From Mermis nigrescens (lineage: Eukaryota > Nematoda > Enoplea > Mermithida > Mermithidae): DNA of 64,000 bases. Position 1 is the first letter of the stretch. Each line of letters begins with the position of its first letter. The DNA is taken from assembly GCA_036768485.1 (NCBI GenBank), contig JAVLUZ010000340.1, positions 2,057,470 to 2,121,469 of the forward strand, given 5' to 3'. A program made the translations under genes and the position numbers. The notes beneath the pieces are model-generated. The model was not told the origin of the DNA, did not search any database, and worked only from the letters and a program-made list of their open reading frames with translations. Shown here in pieces: positions 25,787-36,200 of the stretch.

Positions 25787-26135
25787 GTTTCTGCCCAACT
25801 TTTTTGCTAAAAATTATCGATATATATCACCTTTGGATGTATAAATAATTATTTAAATCACTTATTCAGGAACTTTAACTTTTTGTTGACTGACATTCTG
25901 AAAATAAGAAGCAATCACGCAATCTGAGTACATTAAAAAATTAGCTTTATATAAATAATAGGACCATTTTGTTCATATAAGACATGATTCACAAATTCTC
26001 GTGGACCCGGACCCGGACCCGAACCCGTTATTTTTTTCAGACCCGGACCCGGACCCGTACCCGGACCCGTTATCTGAAAAATTTGAGACCCGGACCCGGA
26101 CCCGATATTCCAAAAAATCTGGACCCGTTGCATCC

Positions 26136-26139
<4 letters not shown>

Positions 26140-26233
<94 letters not shown>

Positions 26234-26247
26234 TATATAAATATATA
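26140..26247. repeat. (TA)n microsatellite
   Basis: TA tract between the hAT relic and the resuming RT copy B. Confidence 0.98.
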
Positions 26248-26248
26248 T

Positions 26249-26513
26249 ATTATAACCAAAAATTTATTTAATAGATTTATGTTGAACAGCTTCCAGTCGA
26301 TTTATATCACTGAGATAACAGGGGTTCCATACACTACAACAATAGGTACTCTAGGTCTAACATAACTAATATAAGGTTTTACAAGGTTACCTTTGTCATG
26401 CGAGAACAATGATTTGCGTATTAAAATACATCTTGAGACAGCTTTTTAATCAAAGAATTATATATATATAGGGTTCCTTGAATCTTAAATTTTGGGAAAT
26501 CAAAACTCCTAAT
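26249..26513 (-). pseudogene. RT copy B, 5' part (other half at 17929-18192)
   Basis: From ATTATAACCAAAAAT it aligns with about 16622-16910 of the RT copy, exactly where the fragment 17929-18192 stops. Shared blocks include GAACAGCTTCCAGTCGAT and GATTTGCGTATTAAAATACA. It ends near 26513. Confidence 0.85.
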
Positions 26514-26864
26514 TCACGGACTGAAGTGCCATCTTCTTCCAGAAATTGCAGAAGTAAAATAAGAGAGTACTGCTATGAATTGCTAGAAAGAGGAGAATCA
26601 GAGAGAAAACTGACAGTTGCAAGGTCTTTTAAAGTTTTGAAATTTATTCATAGTGATTCACTCGGATTGGTCAAAAAATTACTCTCTCGATTCTGATTGG
26701 TCAAAAAAGTCCTCAGTGCCATCTCCCTCATGCATTTTTTCAGTATGGCTGATAACAAATATGATTCATCATGACATCAGTAATTCCAACCTGACTGACT
26801 TGCAATAAATTGCACTGCATGATAAGAATATAAAAATTCTAATGAAAAGCAATAAAAGTTTTTT
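26514..26864. other. No recognised feature
   Basis: An open stretch over about 26514-26690 shows no recognisable domain or splice pattern. Confidence 0.3.
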
Positions 26865-28089
26865 AGCTCAAGCAGTGTTTTTTTCACACTCGGCAAAGAT
26901 TTTTTCCGATGTACAAAGACTTTTCGGGACCGTCTTTCTACATGTACAAAGATTTTTAAGAAGACGAAAATTGCAAAAAAGGACTGAAATTCGCAAAAAT
27001 TAATTAGTAATTGTGTGTTCTATATATCTTTATAATGGCAGAAATTGCATTAAAGGAAAAATGTCAAATTTTTCGGCGCTTCGCGCCTTTTAATACGATT
27101 CTTAGTGATTTTTGCTCTTAGAGACCCAGAAATTAGCTAAAATACACTTACCACACTAAAATCGCTACTGTATCATATTATAGTACCCCAAAATTTATGT
27201 GTACAAAATGTACAAAGATTTTTGGGAATACAAAAACTTTAAAAAGGTGTAAAATTCCCTAAAAAATTTTCGACGCTTCGCGTCGAAATGAGTAATTGTT
27301 TGTCCTATAAATATCTTTAAAATGGCAGAATTTGCATTTAGACTGGAAAAATGTCCAATTTTTCGGCGCTTCGCGCCGTTTTGAGACAATTTTTAGTAAT
27401 TTTAGGCGTCAGAAACCCAGAAATTAGCTGAAATACACTATCAAAGATCGGAAACCCTGTTTTACCACATTAAAATCGCTACTGTACTATATTATAGTAC
27501 ACAAAAATAAGCATGTACAAAATGTACAAAGACTTTTGGGGACCATCTTTGCAGGGAACGACCGAAGCTTCGGCTTCGGCCACTCGGCCGAAGGTGGGGT
27601 GTTTTCTTGCTTCGGCCGACGGCCGGAGCAAAAAGGAAAAAAAGGCCGAAGGCCGAAGCTTTTTTCAGGGCAATTTTTTATTCGCATTAAAATTTAGACA
27701 ATGTGCAATATAACTAACCCCAGACGACGCCATTCAGCTCAATTTATCTTCTAGTCACCTTAAATTTTGTTAAAAATATGCTCACAACAGTAACTTTGAC
27801 TATATAAACAGCAAGCAACCATGTACTAATAACGAAAGCTGACTCATCTAAGCATTGTATCTGCTCCGCATCTGTTTCCATTTTTAAAAAAGTTTGACTA
27901 TGAATGAATCTTTAGCGATCGCGAAAATGATGAAACACTCAAGGGAAAAGCCACACCTTTATTCCTACATGTCTCACATTTGAAGACATGTCTTTGTTTA
28001 CTCGAAATTCCAACGCCATTTTTGTACTTGTTGTATATCGTGTGTCTAGTGTGTACCAGTGTTTTTATTTTAACAATGTCCGTTTGTAC

Positions 28090-29192
28090 TAGGGATGCAC
28101 CGGGGCCAGGCCCGGCCCGGTGCCAAAATACGCAACTTTCAGCTTATTATTTAGAATTATCTCAACGTTTTTTGTTCGTATTTTGGCGATATTTTGAGGA
28201 AAAATCGTGCATAATCGCCTGTGCATATCATTCATGTATAACAAAACATTGGTCACAAATTTTGTTTCATAAATTCTGCTTATTCACGTTTATAGCTGCA
28301 GCAATTAAATAGTGAAAACCGATAATCTACAAGTTTTTCGCCAAATACACTAGCGTTTCTAATCGCTCATGCAGCAAAGGAGAACGGGAATCCGAGCAAA
28401 TATTGCCGCTTGTACTGAACAAGCGTCCACTCGGGGTACACATGGGCGGGGGCTCAAATATTTCCTTGTCAGTTATATATGCCAGGGCCGGGTAAGTTTC
28501 CAATTTTGTCCGCAAAAAGCCCATCGGATCCAATTCTGTTCCGACTTTTTCTTCTGCATGAGAAAAAGCATACGTTTAACATTTTGTGGCATTTCTGTAG
28601 GTTTGTTTGCCGGATGAACAGGCACGTAGCTCTGGGGGGAATGGGGGTCCGGCCGGACCCCATAAAATTCAGAAAAATCGGAAAAATAGGACTTTTAAAC
28701 GTTATTTTGTGCAATTTTTGGCCTGTTTGGGCTTAGTCCCTCCTAAATTGGTGTTGGTCACCCCAAAGTAGGACGGCCAGCTACATGCCTGCGGATGAAA
28801 TTCCAAAAGATGTTTTTGTGTTGGATTGGCTGTCAACATAATAAACTATGCACGCGAAATATCTATCCTTGTTTAAGCTATTTTCAACTCGTCTGATCTG
28901 AAACATGAGTAATTCGGCTGATAATGATGCAAGTAACGCGAATCGGGCCAAATTTCATAAATGGTAGGAAAAATTTTTGGCCTTTATAAGCTATGATGAT
29001 TAATTGAACTCGAAAATACATGTGCAACGGATGCCATAGACTTGCCCAGACGCTATTTTGCATAAGTTACATTTTGCCAAATACATATGTATACATGGTA
29101 TATCCTGGATATAGCAAAAGATAGTTGGCCCCGGTTGGTCCCAGTCTCTAGTACCGTCCCCGGCCAAAAAAGGCGGCCCCGGTGCATCCCTA
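28090..29192. mobile_element. Nest level 4a: hAT element, TAGGGATGCACCGGGGCC ends
   Basis: The ends are TAGGGATGCACCGGGGCC and GGCCCCGGTGCATCCCTA. The octamers GTTTGTAC (28082-28089) and GCTTGTAC (29193-29200) match at 7 of 8. Removing it rejoins CCGTTTGTAC with ATGTACAAAGA, the normal sequence of the level-3 family. Confidence 0.92.
28619..28791. mobile_element. Nest level 5: 173-bp MITE, CAGGCAYGTAGCT ends, TSD CGGATGAA
   Basis: The ends are CAGGCACGTAGCT and AGCTACATGCCTG. CGGATGAA flanks it exactly at 28611-28618 and 28792-28799. It is the innermost insertion of the nest. Confidence 0.93.
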
Positions 29193-29766
29193 GCTTGTAC
29201 ATGTACAAAGAAGGCCCCCAAAAGTTTTTGTACATTTTGTACACGCAAATTTTTGTGTACTATATTATAGTACAGTGGCTATTTTAGTGTGGTTAAACAG
29301 GGCTTTCAATCTTTGGTAGTGTATTTTAGCTAATTTCTGGGTTTCTGACGCCAAAACTTACTGAAAATTGTCTCAAAACGGCTCAAAGCGCCGAAAAAAT
29401 TTGACATTTTTCCGTTATAAATGCACATTCTGCCATTTTAAAGATATATAGGACAAAAAAATCACTCATTTCGGTGCGAACACCGAAAATTTTCGTTAAT
29501 TATACACGTTTTTATAGTTTTTGTTTGCCCGAAAATTGTTGTAAATTTTGTATACACAAATTTTTGGGTACTAGAATATAGTACAGTGGCGATTTTAGTG
29601 CGGTAAAAACAGAGTTGTTTGACTTTTGGTAGTGTATTTTAGCTAATTTCTGGGTCTCTAAGGGCAAAAATCACTAAGGATCGTCTTAAAACGGCGCGAA
29701 GCGCCGAAAAATTTGACATATTCACTTTTGAAACGCAATTTCTGTCATTATAAAGATATGTAAAAC

Positions 29767-30514
29767 CACTGTTTTTTTTGTACGAGACAAAGATTTTGAG
29801 GCTCGTACAAAGATTTTCGGAGCCATCTTTGTACAATGTACAAAGACTTTTTGGGGCAAAGTAATAGTAATTTTAACGTTTTTTTTGAGTATTTTTAGCA
29901 AAATTTCAAAAAATTTTCGGCGCTTCGCCCGAGTATCATAATTACATTCTATTTAGCAACAAGCGCGGGCATTTAACACTCCAAAATCTATCTGTAAGCA
30001 TCCTTGTACAGATTGAAGCATCTTTTACATCTATTTCCACTGTTTTATAAAGATTTTATGCAGAAAAAAAGAGCTATTTAAACAACTTTGCACTGTTTTC
30101 TGCCGTTTTGAAGATAAAATTGACTCTTTTATCTTTGCGTTGCATTAAATTCATAAGCAAATTAGGTGTCTATTATGAGATTCAGTCAGCACATTGCAAC
30201 CGCTTATTATTTATAATTGTGTGACACAAGTCATTTTAACTTGCTGAGTCGAATTTTATGTGTAATTTCAACCTAAAACTCGTGAAAATTTTGGCGTTTC
30301 GGGCCGAACTAATATAACCAGCTGAATTTAGGAAAAAGTAACACCTTTTGCGAAGCGTGCAGGTCACGGATAACAATCTAGTAGTATGTAAAAATGTGTA
30401 CTATTCAATTGCATATCTATACGTTATATGTACAAAAAAAATTTAAGCTTGTACAAAGACTTTTCCGGAGATCTTTGTACATGTACGAAGAGGCTCGTAC
30501 AAAAAAAAACAGTG
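29767..30514. mobile_element. Nest level 4b: CACTGTTTTTTTTGTACGAG element, TSD TGTAAAAC
   Basis: The ends CACTGTTTTTTTTGTACGAG and CTCGTACAAAAAAAAACAGTG are inverted repeats. TGTAAAAC flanks it exactly at 29759-29766 and 30515-30522. It is a sister insertion to 28090-29192 within the level-3 element. Confidence 0.93.
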
Positions 30515-30936
30515 TGTAAAACACATAATTACTGATTTCGACGCGTAGCGCCTAAAATTTTTGCGAATTTCAAACCTTTTTTGCAATTTTTGTCTTCCCA
30601 AAAATCTTTGTAAATGTACAGAGACAGTCCCAATAAATCTACATATGGGAAAAATCTTTGCCGAGTACAAAAAACAGTGTTGTGTACCATTCTCTTTTGT
30701 ATTAAATAATTGTCCATGGTCGACGTGTTAACTTTCTTAAACTTCTGTATCTAATAACGAATTAGGAATTAATCAACTATTTCGCTTTTGAATAAAATTT
30801 TTGCAATGAATGACACGGTTTTATTACTTCATATTTACTCCTGGAACATAATCAAGCTTAACTTTCATATTTATGACTCAATTCGCGATTCATTCTTCAT
30901 ACTAATCAGAATTAGACTGGAGAATTTATACAGATT

Positions 30937-31080
30937 CGGCCTTCGGCTGAAGCTTCGGCCTTCGGCTGAAGCTTCGGCCTTCGGCTGAAGCTTCGGCCTT
31001 CGGCTGAAGCTTCGGCCTTGCGACTTCGGCCTTCGGCCGAAGCTTCGGCCGCCGAAGCCGAAGCAAGAGCTGGCCGAGCT
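30937..31080. repeat. Tandem CTTCGGCCTTCGGCTGAAG array
   Basis: Four near-perfect 18-bp units are followed by degenerate CTTCGGCCGAAG units. This is the right subterminal repeat of the level-2 element. Confidence 0.9.
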
Positions 31081-31575
31081 TCGGCTTCGGCCGAAGCAAA
31101 ATTCTTGGAGCTTCGGTCGTTCACTGCATCTTTGTACATGTACAAACGAACCTTGTACAAAAAAACACTGAGCTCAAGTCTTATTGCAGAAAAAATCGTA
31201 GCTAACGCATAATAATAGAAAAATTCCATTTTTAAAGTACCAATGTTAGCTAAAATTTGTCCGTTATTGCGTCAAAAATGTGCTGAAACGGTTCATAATG
31301 TGACGTCAATAGGTCGGACATTTGCAAAAAAACGTTTCGTAGCTTAAGTTTAATAGTAAAAAATTTCATTAAAAGGTCCATAATATGAGCAATAATGAAG
31401 AAATTAAGTCAATTCTATCAAAAACGGGTGATATGAGTAAGAGTGAGGAAAACATTCTATAGTAAAAGTGTTAGTTAAATAGTGTTATAGATCAGGTAAA
31501 ATGGGTAATGGGTTCAATAAAGAACAATGGTTCTATAAAGCAAACAAAAATAACATGACCAACATTTGCACATAA

Positions 31576-32110
31576 AAAAATTGTAGCTCAGGCACGGTTT
31601 TTTTGTATTTCGCAAAGATTTTTCCGATGTAAAAAGACTTTTGGGGACCGTCTTTGTACATGTACCAGTGTTTTTTTGTACAAGGTCTGTTTGTACATGT
31701 ACAAAGATGGTCCCTAAAAGTCTTTGTACATTCCGTACACACAAATTTTTGGGTACTATAATATGTTACAGTAGCGATTTTAGTGTGGCAAAAACAGAGT
31801 TGTTCGCGACCTTTGGTTACGTATTTTAGCAATTTCTAGGTTTCTGAGGGCAAAAATCATCAATAATCGTCTCAAAACGGCGCGAAGCGCCAAAAAATTT
31901 GGCATTTTTCCTTTCAAAATGCAATTTCTGAAATTATAAAGATATATAGAACAAACAATTGCTCATTTCGGCGCGGAGCCGAAATTTTGCGAATTTCGAA
32001 CCTTTTTTGCAGTTCTTGTCTTCCAAAAAATCTTTGTACATGTACAAAGACGGTCTTCAAAAGTCTTTGTACATCGGGAAAAATCTTTGCCGAATACAAA
32101 AAAAACACTG
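31576..32110. mobile_element. CAGTGTTTTTTTGTAC-family copy or two overlapping copies
   Basis: A start-like CACGGTTTTTTTGTATTTCG (31576), a second start CAGTGTTTTTTTGTACAAGG (31666) and an end GAATACAAAAAAAACACTG (32110) are seen. No matching 8-bp duplication was found for either start. It lies just upstream of the TBP-like exon. Confidence 0.7.
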
Positions 32111-32183
32111 GTAAGAATAATGAACAAAAAGTAATTAAATCAGCTAAAATATAATTAAATCATTATTTATTTATTCATGCAAG

Positions 32184-32432
32184 TTTCGGGGAAAATTAAG
32201 CTTCAATTTGACTGGTAATTCACGAATAAACACTGCAAATTTCGCTCCGATGCATAAAAAGGTTGTGCGCTTGGAGCCTGAATTATCTCCGGCTGCTGAA
32301 TTAATTCTGTCTAACGCCACGGCTTTAATTTTCACCACCGGTACTCTTTTAATGGTTGGTCTTAAAAGCGAAGATGCCGTTCGAAAATTCTTCGAAAACG
32401 TGCACGTTATGCTGAAAATGTTTAAGATTTAA
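32184..32432 (+). CDS. Terminal exon resembling the C-terminal half of the TBP core
   Basis: After an AG acceptor at 32182-32183, an open frame of 82 codons ends in TAA. RLEPELSPAAELIL aligns with the YEPELFPGLIYRM segment of TBP. ATALIFTTGTLLMVGLK aligns with the LIFVSGKVVLTGAK strand pair, and FFENVHVMLKMFK with the AFENIYPILKGFR helix. TBP-family proteins bind promoter DNA through this saddle fold. Many core residues differ, so this looks like a divergent TBP-related factor or a decaying copy rather than canonical TBP. I found no exon for the first TBP repeat upstream, where transposons dominate. The exon ends 541 bp before the ESS2 start codon. Confidence 0.55.
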   Translation, partial: FRGKLSFNLTGNSRINTANFAPMHKKVVRLEPELSPAAELILSNATALIFTTGTLLMVGLKSEDAVRKFFENVHVMLKMFKI

Positions 32433-32539
32433 TTAGAAATGGGCCCTTTTTATGACGTTAGCGGAACGAGCGCGTTTAGCGAGCCCTATTAATCAATATT
32501 TCGGTCGACCGGCGAAGTTAGTGCTGTGATGAGTAGTTG

Positions 32540-32547
32540 TGACGTCA
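32540..32547. promoter_or_regulatory. CRE-like palindrome TGACGTCA upstream of ESS2
   Basis: A perfect TGACGTCA lies 427 bp before the ESS2 ATG in a short CpG-richer patch (about 32460-32560), followed by ACGCCATTTG. Such sites bind CREB/ATF proteins in animals. A role here is inferred from position only. Confidence 0.45.
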
Positions 32548-32973
32548 CAGACGCCATTTGAGAGCTATTTACTACTTATATCTAGGGAAATTTGTGAAAT
32601 TCGTCGGTATATGTGTATCAGCTATATTTATTTTCTCGGATTTTTCTGTAGCTTTGCATGGAGGTATACATACGTCCCTATTTTAGCTCGTTTCATTAGA
32701 CTGAGATTTTTGTAAAAACCTGAAATGAAATGCCTTAAGCTTACCGTACTTGCGATACTCTACAGTAGGTAAATACTAGGTATATTGAATTGGGGCACGT
32801 TTGCAATTTTCAAGCTGCATTACATTAAAATTTTTAAACCACTTTCTAGCCTGATTCAGGCAGATTACATTTAAGAGAAAACCGCGAAGTTTAATGAAAC
32901 GGACTGTATTTACGTAATTGTAACCCATTTTTGCCTCTTAAATTCTTATTTTACCTATCTCTAGGATTTAAGG

Positions 32974-33253
32974 ATGGATAAGCAAGTTGCCACTACATCA
33001 GGAAGTCTAACGACGTTGCTTGCATTATCCGAAACGAAAAGAAAATCTGGAGCAAAAGCAACAATTCTGGATGAAGATGTATATTTAGAAAAACTCGAAA
33101 AAATTATTCAGCGCGATTACTTTCCCGACATTTCAAAATTGAAAGCTCAGACGGAATATTTTGATGCAGTGCAGGATAATGATCAAGCGAAAATAAAGCA
33201 ACTACAGGAAAAATTCAGCTCGAGGCGAACTGATAAGCCTATTAATACGCCAA
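32974..33253 (+). CDS. ESS2: ESS2 exon 1
   Basis: Starts at ATG and encodes 93 codons plus one base. It holds the DEDVYLEKLEKIIQRDYFP block. The donor is CAA|GTATAT. Confidence 0.92.
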
Positions 33254-36200
33254 GTATATATGCTAACTATTCGTTCCTTTGCAAAATTTTGAATGACTAC
33301 TCTTTCATAATATAGTATAGCCAAGGGGTGGATTTAGGGTAGCGGGGGTGACGGCCGCCCCTCCTTCTCCCCTTGGGCCTAGTTGGCGAGATGAAGAATA
33401 GATATGTGATTTGTAATGATTTTTCACCGTCAGTGATCGCAATTTCTCAATTTTTCCGGCGCTTCGCGCCGGAATATTAACTATGAATGACATTTATTTA
33501 CTTCCTTGTTGACTTAGGAGCTAGTTTTTGCCCATGGACTAGGTTTCAAAACAATTTCAAGTGCATAAATAGCTATTTCAGCATATATTTATATATTTAT
33601 GGGCAAAGGACCTTCCGCGTTTAATGCTGCAAATACAGGAAATCGAGCAGTGAATAAAGCTTATCAACGTCTTTCCGCGTAAATTTCACGGAATTTTAAA
33701 CCAGATTTTCGCTGAGGTCAAAGAAATTTAATGATATTTTGCGCACCAAATTGTCGAAAATTTCATGAAACGTTGCATCAAAATTGATTTCAAATAAAAG
33801 TAGAGGACGTAAAACGCCGGAAAAACGTTATTTTGCACTTAAGGGCAAATTTTGGACCTATTTTTGACAGTTTCAGGAAAAGTTCAAGAGTACCGTACCC
33901 CTAAGGGAAATCCCAGATCCGATACTGTAGTTAAGGGGGTGGAGTTAGGGGGCGGGGGGAGCGGCCGCTTCGCTCTTTTCCCGTAGGGCCGTAGTTGGCA
34001 AGATGAACAATAGATATGTGATTCGCAATGGTTTTTGGCCATCGGTGATGATAATTTCTCAAAGTTTTCGGGCGCTTCGCGTCAGGCAATGCCTTTTAAT
34101 GACATTTATTTTTTTCTTGGTGGCCCAGGAGCCCTATTTTCGTCGTCAGAAGTAAGTTTTCAGAGCAGCAAACATTTTCATGATTCCTTAGAAAACGGTT
34201 TCTGGAGCAGAAACAGTTGTTTCAATCAGCCTAGTTTTTTCCACTTTTGAGCATAAATTTTAAAGATTTTAAAATTTTATTGGCAAAGGCTATAAATAAA
34301 GGAAATCGAGGAGTAATTCAAGCCTCTAATTTCTTTCTGCCTAAATCTCAGAAATTTTCGGTCTCTTCGCGCCGATTTTTCGCTTAATTGCTGATTTCGT
34401 TCTAATCAGCGGAACAAATTTTGATGCATGTATTTGCACTTGCCCAGTGGATACCATACATGATCTTGGGGAAGGGTTCCCTCTAGAAAAATTTTCACTC
34501 CGCGCAAAACTTGTTTCACCCCCCTCCAGAATTGGCGATTTTCTGAAAGTTCCCCAAAAATTGTCTGAAAATTTGTAGAAAAGATGCTTTTTTAAGCGTT
34601 TTTAGCTATGTATTTGCTCGAAAGTGCCAAATTTTCGACGCTTCGCGCCATTATACACATGTTTTGACTATATGATGTCCAATTTATTCGAATTTTTGTT
34701 TTTTCGAATTTTTCGTCTTTTTATGCTCTTAAAGATAGAAAATCGTCAGAGACGCCGAAAACGATATTTTTGACACGTACCCCCATTTTTTGGGCCCAAG
34801 AAAGGGCATTTTAAAATTTCACCACTATCCAGAATACCTGCTGCTTTGCATGTCTGACGATAGTTATCGTAAATTACCATGAAACATCAATTTCTATCAT
34901 AGATTCGTTATTTTTTCTTTTGCTGGTTAGGTACGTAAGTCAGTATTTGATTCCGTTCTTTTTCACTCGGGGTCTCCTGCCTTTTTGAAACACCTTTGAG
35001 AAGCGTGCGAAGCTGAGACAGAAGATTGGGAGAAGCCGCAAATTGAAGCTTATTCGGCTGAAGATGATGTTATGCAGAACTCAGCTGGTCAACAGCGAGC
35101 TGGTATTCATATATGATTGCTGTATCCCCTGTTTTTTAGGCTAAAAAATGTATACGCGTGAGGGATTGGAATGAAATCAGATCATGTATTTTGTACGAGA
35201 TGAAGATTTTAGGGCTCCAGCAACGATTTTATGGCCGTCTTTGTACGTATATAAAGGATTTTTTAGCTTTGCACTTTTTCACTGATTTCATAAGAAAAAT
35301 TTCAAAAACTTCATACGTTTAAGGCTTCACATTAAATTCTGTAACATTGCCAACTTATACATATAACTGCTCCTGACGAGCTGATTAAAAATCTATAAAC
35401 ACTCACTAGTTTTGGTTGTAGTAGGTACTGCTTCTTGAAAGTGTTCGAAGAGAACGAGAGAATCAAAGCAACTTGACAATTTAGCACTTTTCCGGACTGC
35501 TTGTCGCCAGAATTCGATTTGTCACCCTTTTTGAGACATCTGATATACGTCGAGCGTATTCATGTTTACAGCTACATACAGTCGAACTCGGATATAAGGC
35601 ACATCCTTGGGACCAGACTTGAATGCGTCTTATAGCCGAGTGTGTCTTGTGAGCAAAGTTGTAGCTTATTTAAAAAACGTACTAAGTGAGGAGTTTAATG
35701 GAAGTAAACTGTTATAAGCTTGTTTCAATGATTTTTTTCATGATTTGCAATGTGTATCCTACATAGCAGATGAAACTAAGCAAAAGTCGATATGGATACC
35801 AAAAGCAGGCAAACATTCAACTATTGCACTTCACACTTCTTTTAAATGTAACCTAATTTGCGGACAAAGTTAAACAGAATTTCACCTTCATCCACAGATA
35901 TTTATCGATTAGTTAAAGTAATCGCGTCTTATAACCAAGGTTGCCGCGTTTTATAGCCGAGGTGCCCGCGTCTCATCGCCTTGCGTCTTATATACCTTGC
36001 GTTATATGTATTAAGTAAATGCAATTGAAAGGGTCAGCTGCGTCTTATAAGTCTTAATAGCCGAGTGTCTAACAGGCAAGTTTTCTAATATATCTTAATG
36101 CATTGCGGATGACTGGGATCAGAGATTTTTTTGCTTCTTATAAGCCGAAAAGTCTTATATCTAAGTGTCTTATAGCCGAGTTCGACTATATTTAAAATAA

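Larger units (their letters stand above)
23247..26138. mobile_element. Relic of an autonomous hAT element, TAGGGATGCAACGG ends
   Basis: The left end TAGGGATGCAACGGGT is answered by ACCCGTTGCATCCCTA at 26138. Subterminal arrays are GGGTCC hexamers. Inside is a minus-strand hAT transposase relic (24690-25330), which ties the TAGGGATGCA ends to the hAT superfamily. Two younger elements are nested in it: 23594-24662 and 25524-25786. Confidence 0.82.
28057..30679. mobile_element. Nest level 3: CAGTGTTTTT element, TSD GTGTGTAC/TTGTGTAC
   Basis: The left end is CAGTGTTTTTATTTTAAC and the right end is GCCGAGTACAAAAAACAGTG. The flanking octamers GTGTGTAC (28049-28056) and TTGTGTAC (30680-30687) match at 7 of 8. 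It is interrupted by 28090-29192 and 29767-30514. Its own sequence carries GGCGCGAAGCGCC hairpins. Confidence 0.85.
27552..31126. mobile_element. Nest level 2: hAT-type element, CAGGGAACGACCGAAGC ends, TSD CATCTTTG
   Basis: The left end is CAGGGAACGACCGAAGCTTC and the right end is GAGCTTCGGTCGTTCACTG. CATCTTTG flanks it exactly at 27544-27551 and 31127-31134. Subterminal zones are CTTCGGCC arrays. A second copy lies inverted at 59812-61746 and shares interior sequence on both sides of the nested inserts. Confidence 0.93.
26873..31170. mobile_element. Nest level 1: hAT-type element, CAGTGTTTTTTT ends, TSD AGCTCAAG
   Basis: It begins CAGTGTTTTTTTCACACTCGG and ends GTACAAAAAAACACTG. AGCTCAAG flanks it exactly at 26865-26872 and 31171-31178. 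It is the outer shell of a five-level nest. Its own sequence is only 26873-27551 and 31127-31170. It belongs to the CAGTGTTTTTTTGTAC family, with copies at 28057, 31576, 42846 and 60394. Confidence 0.93.
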
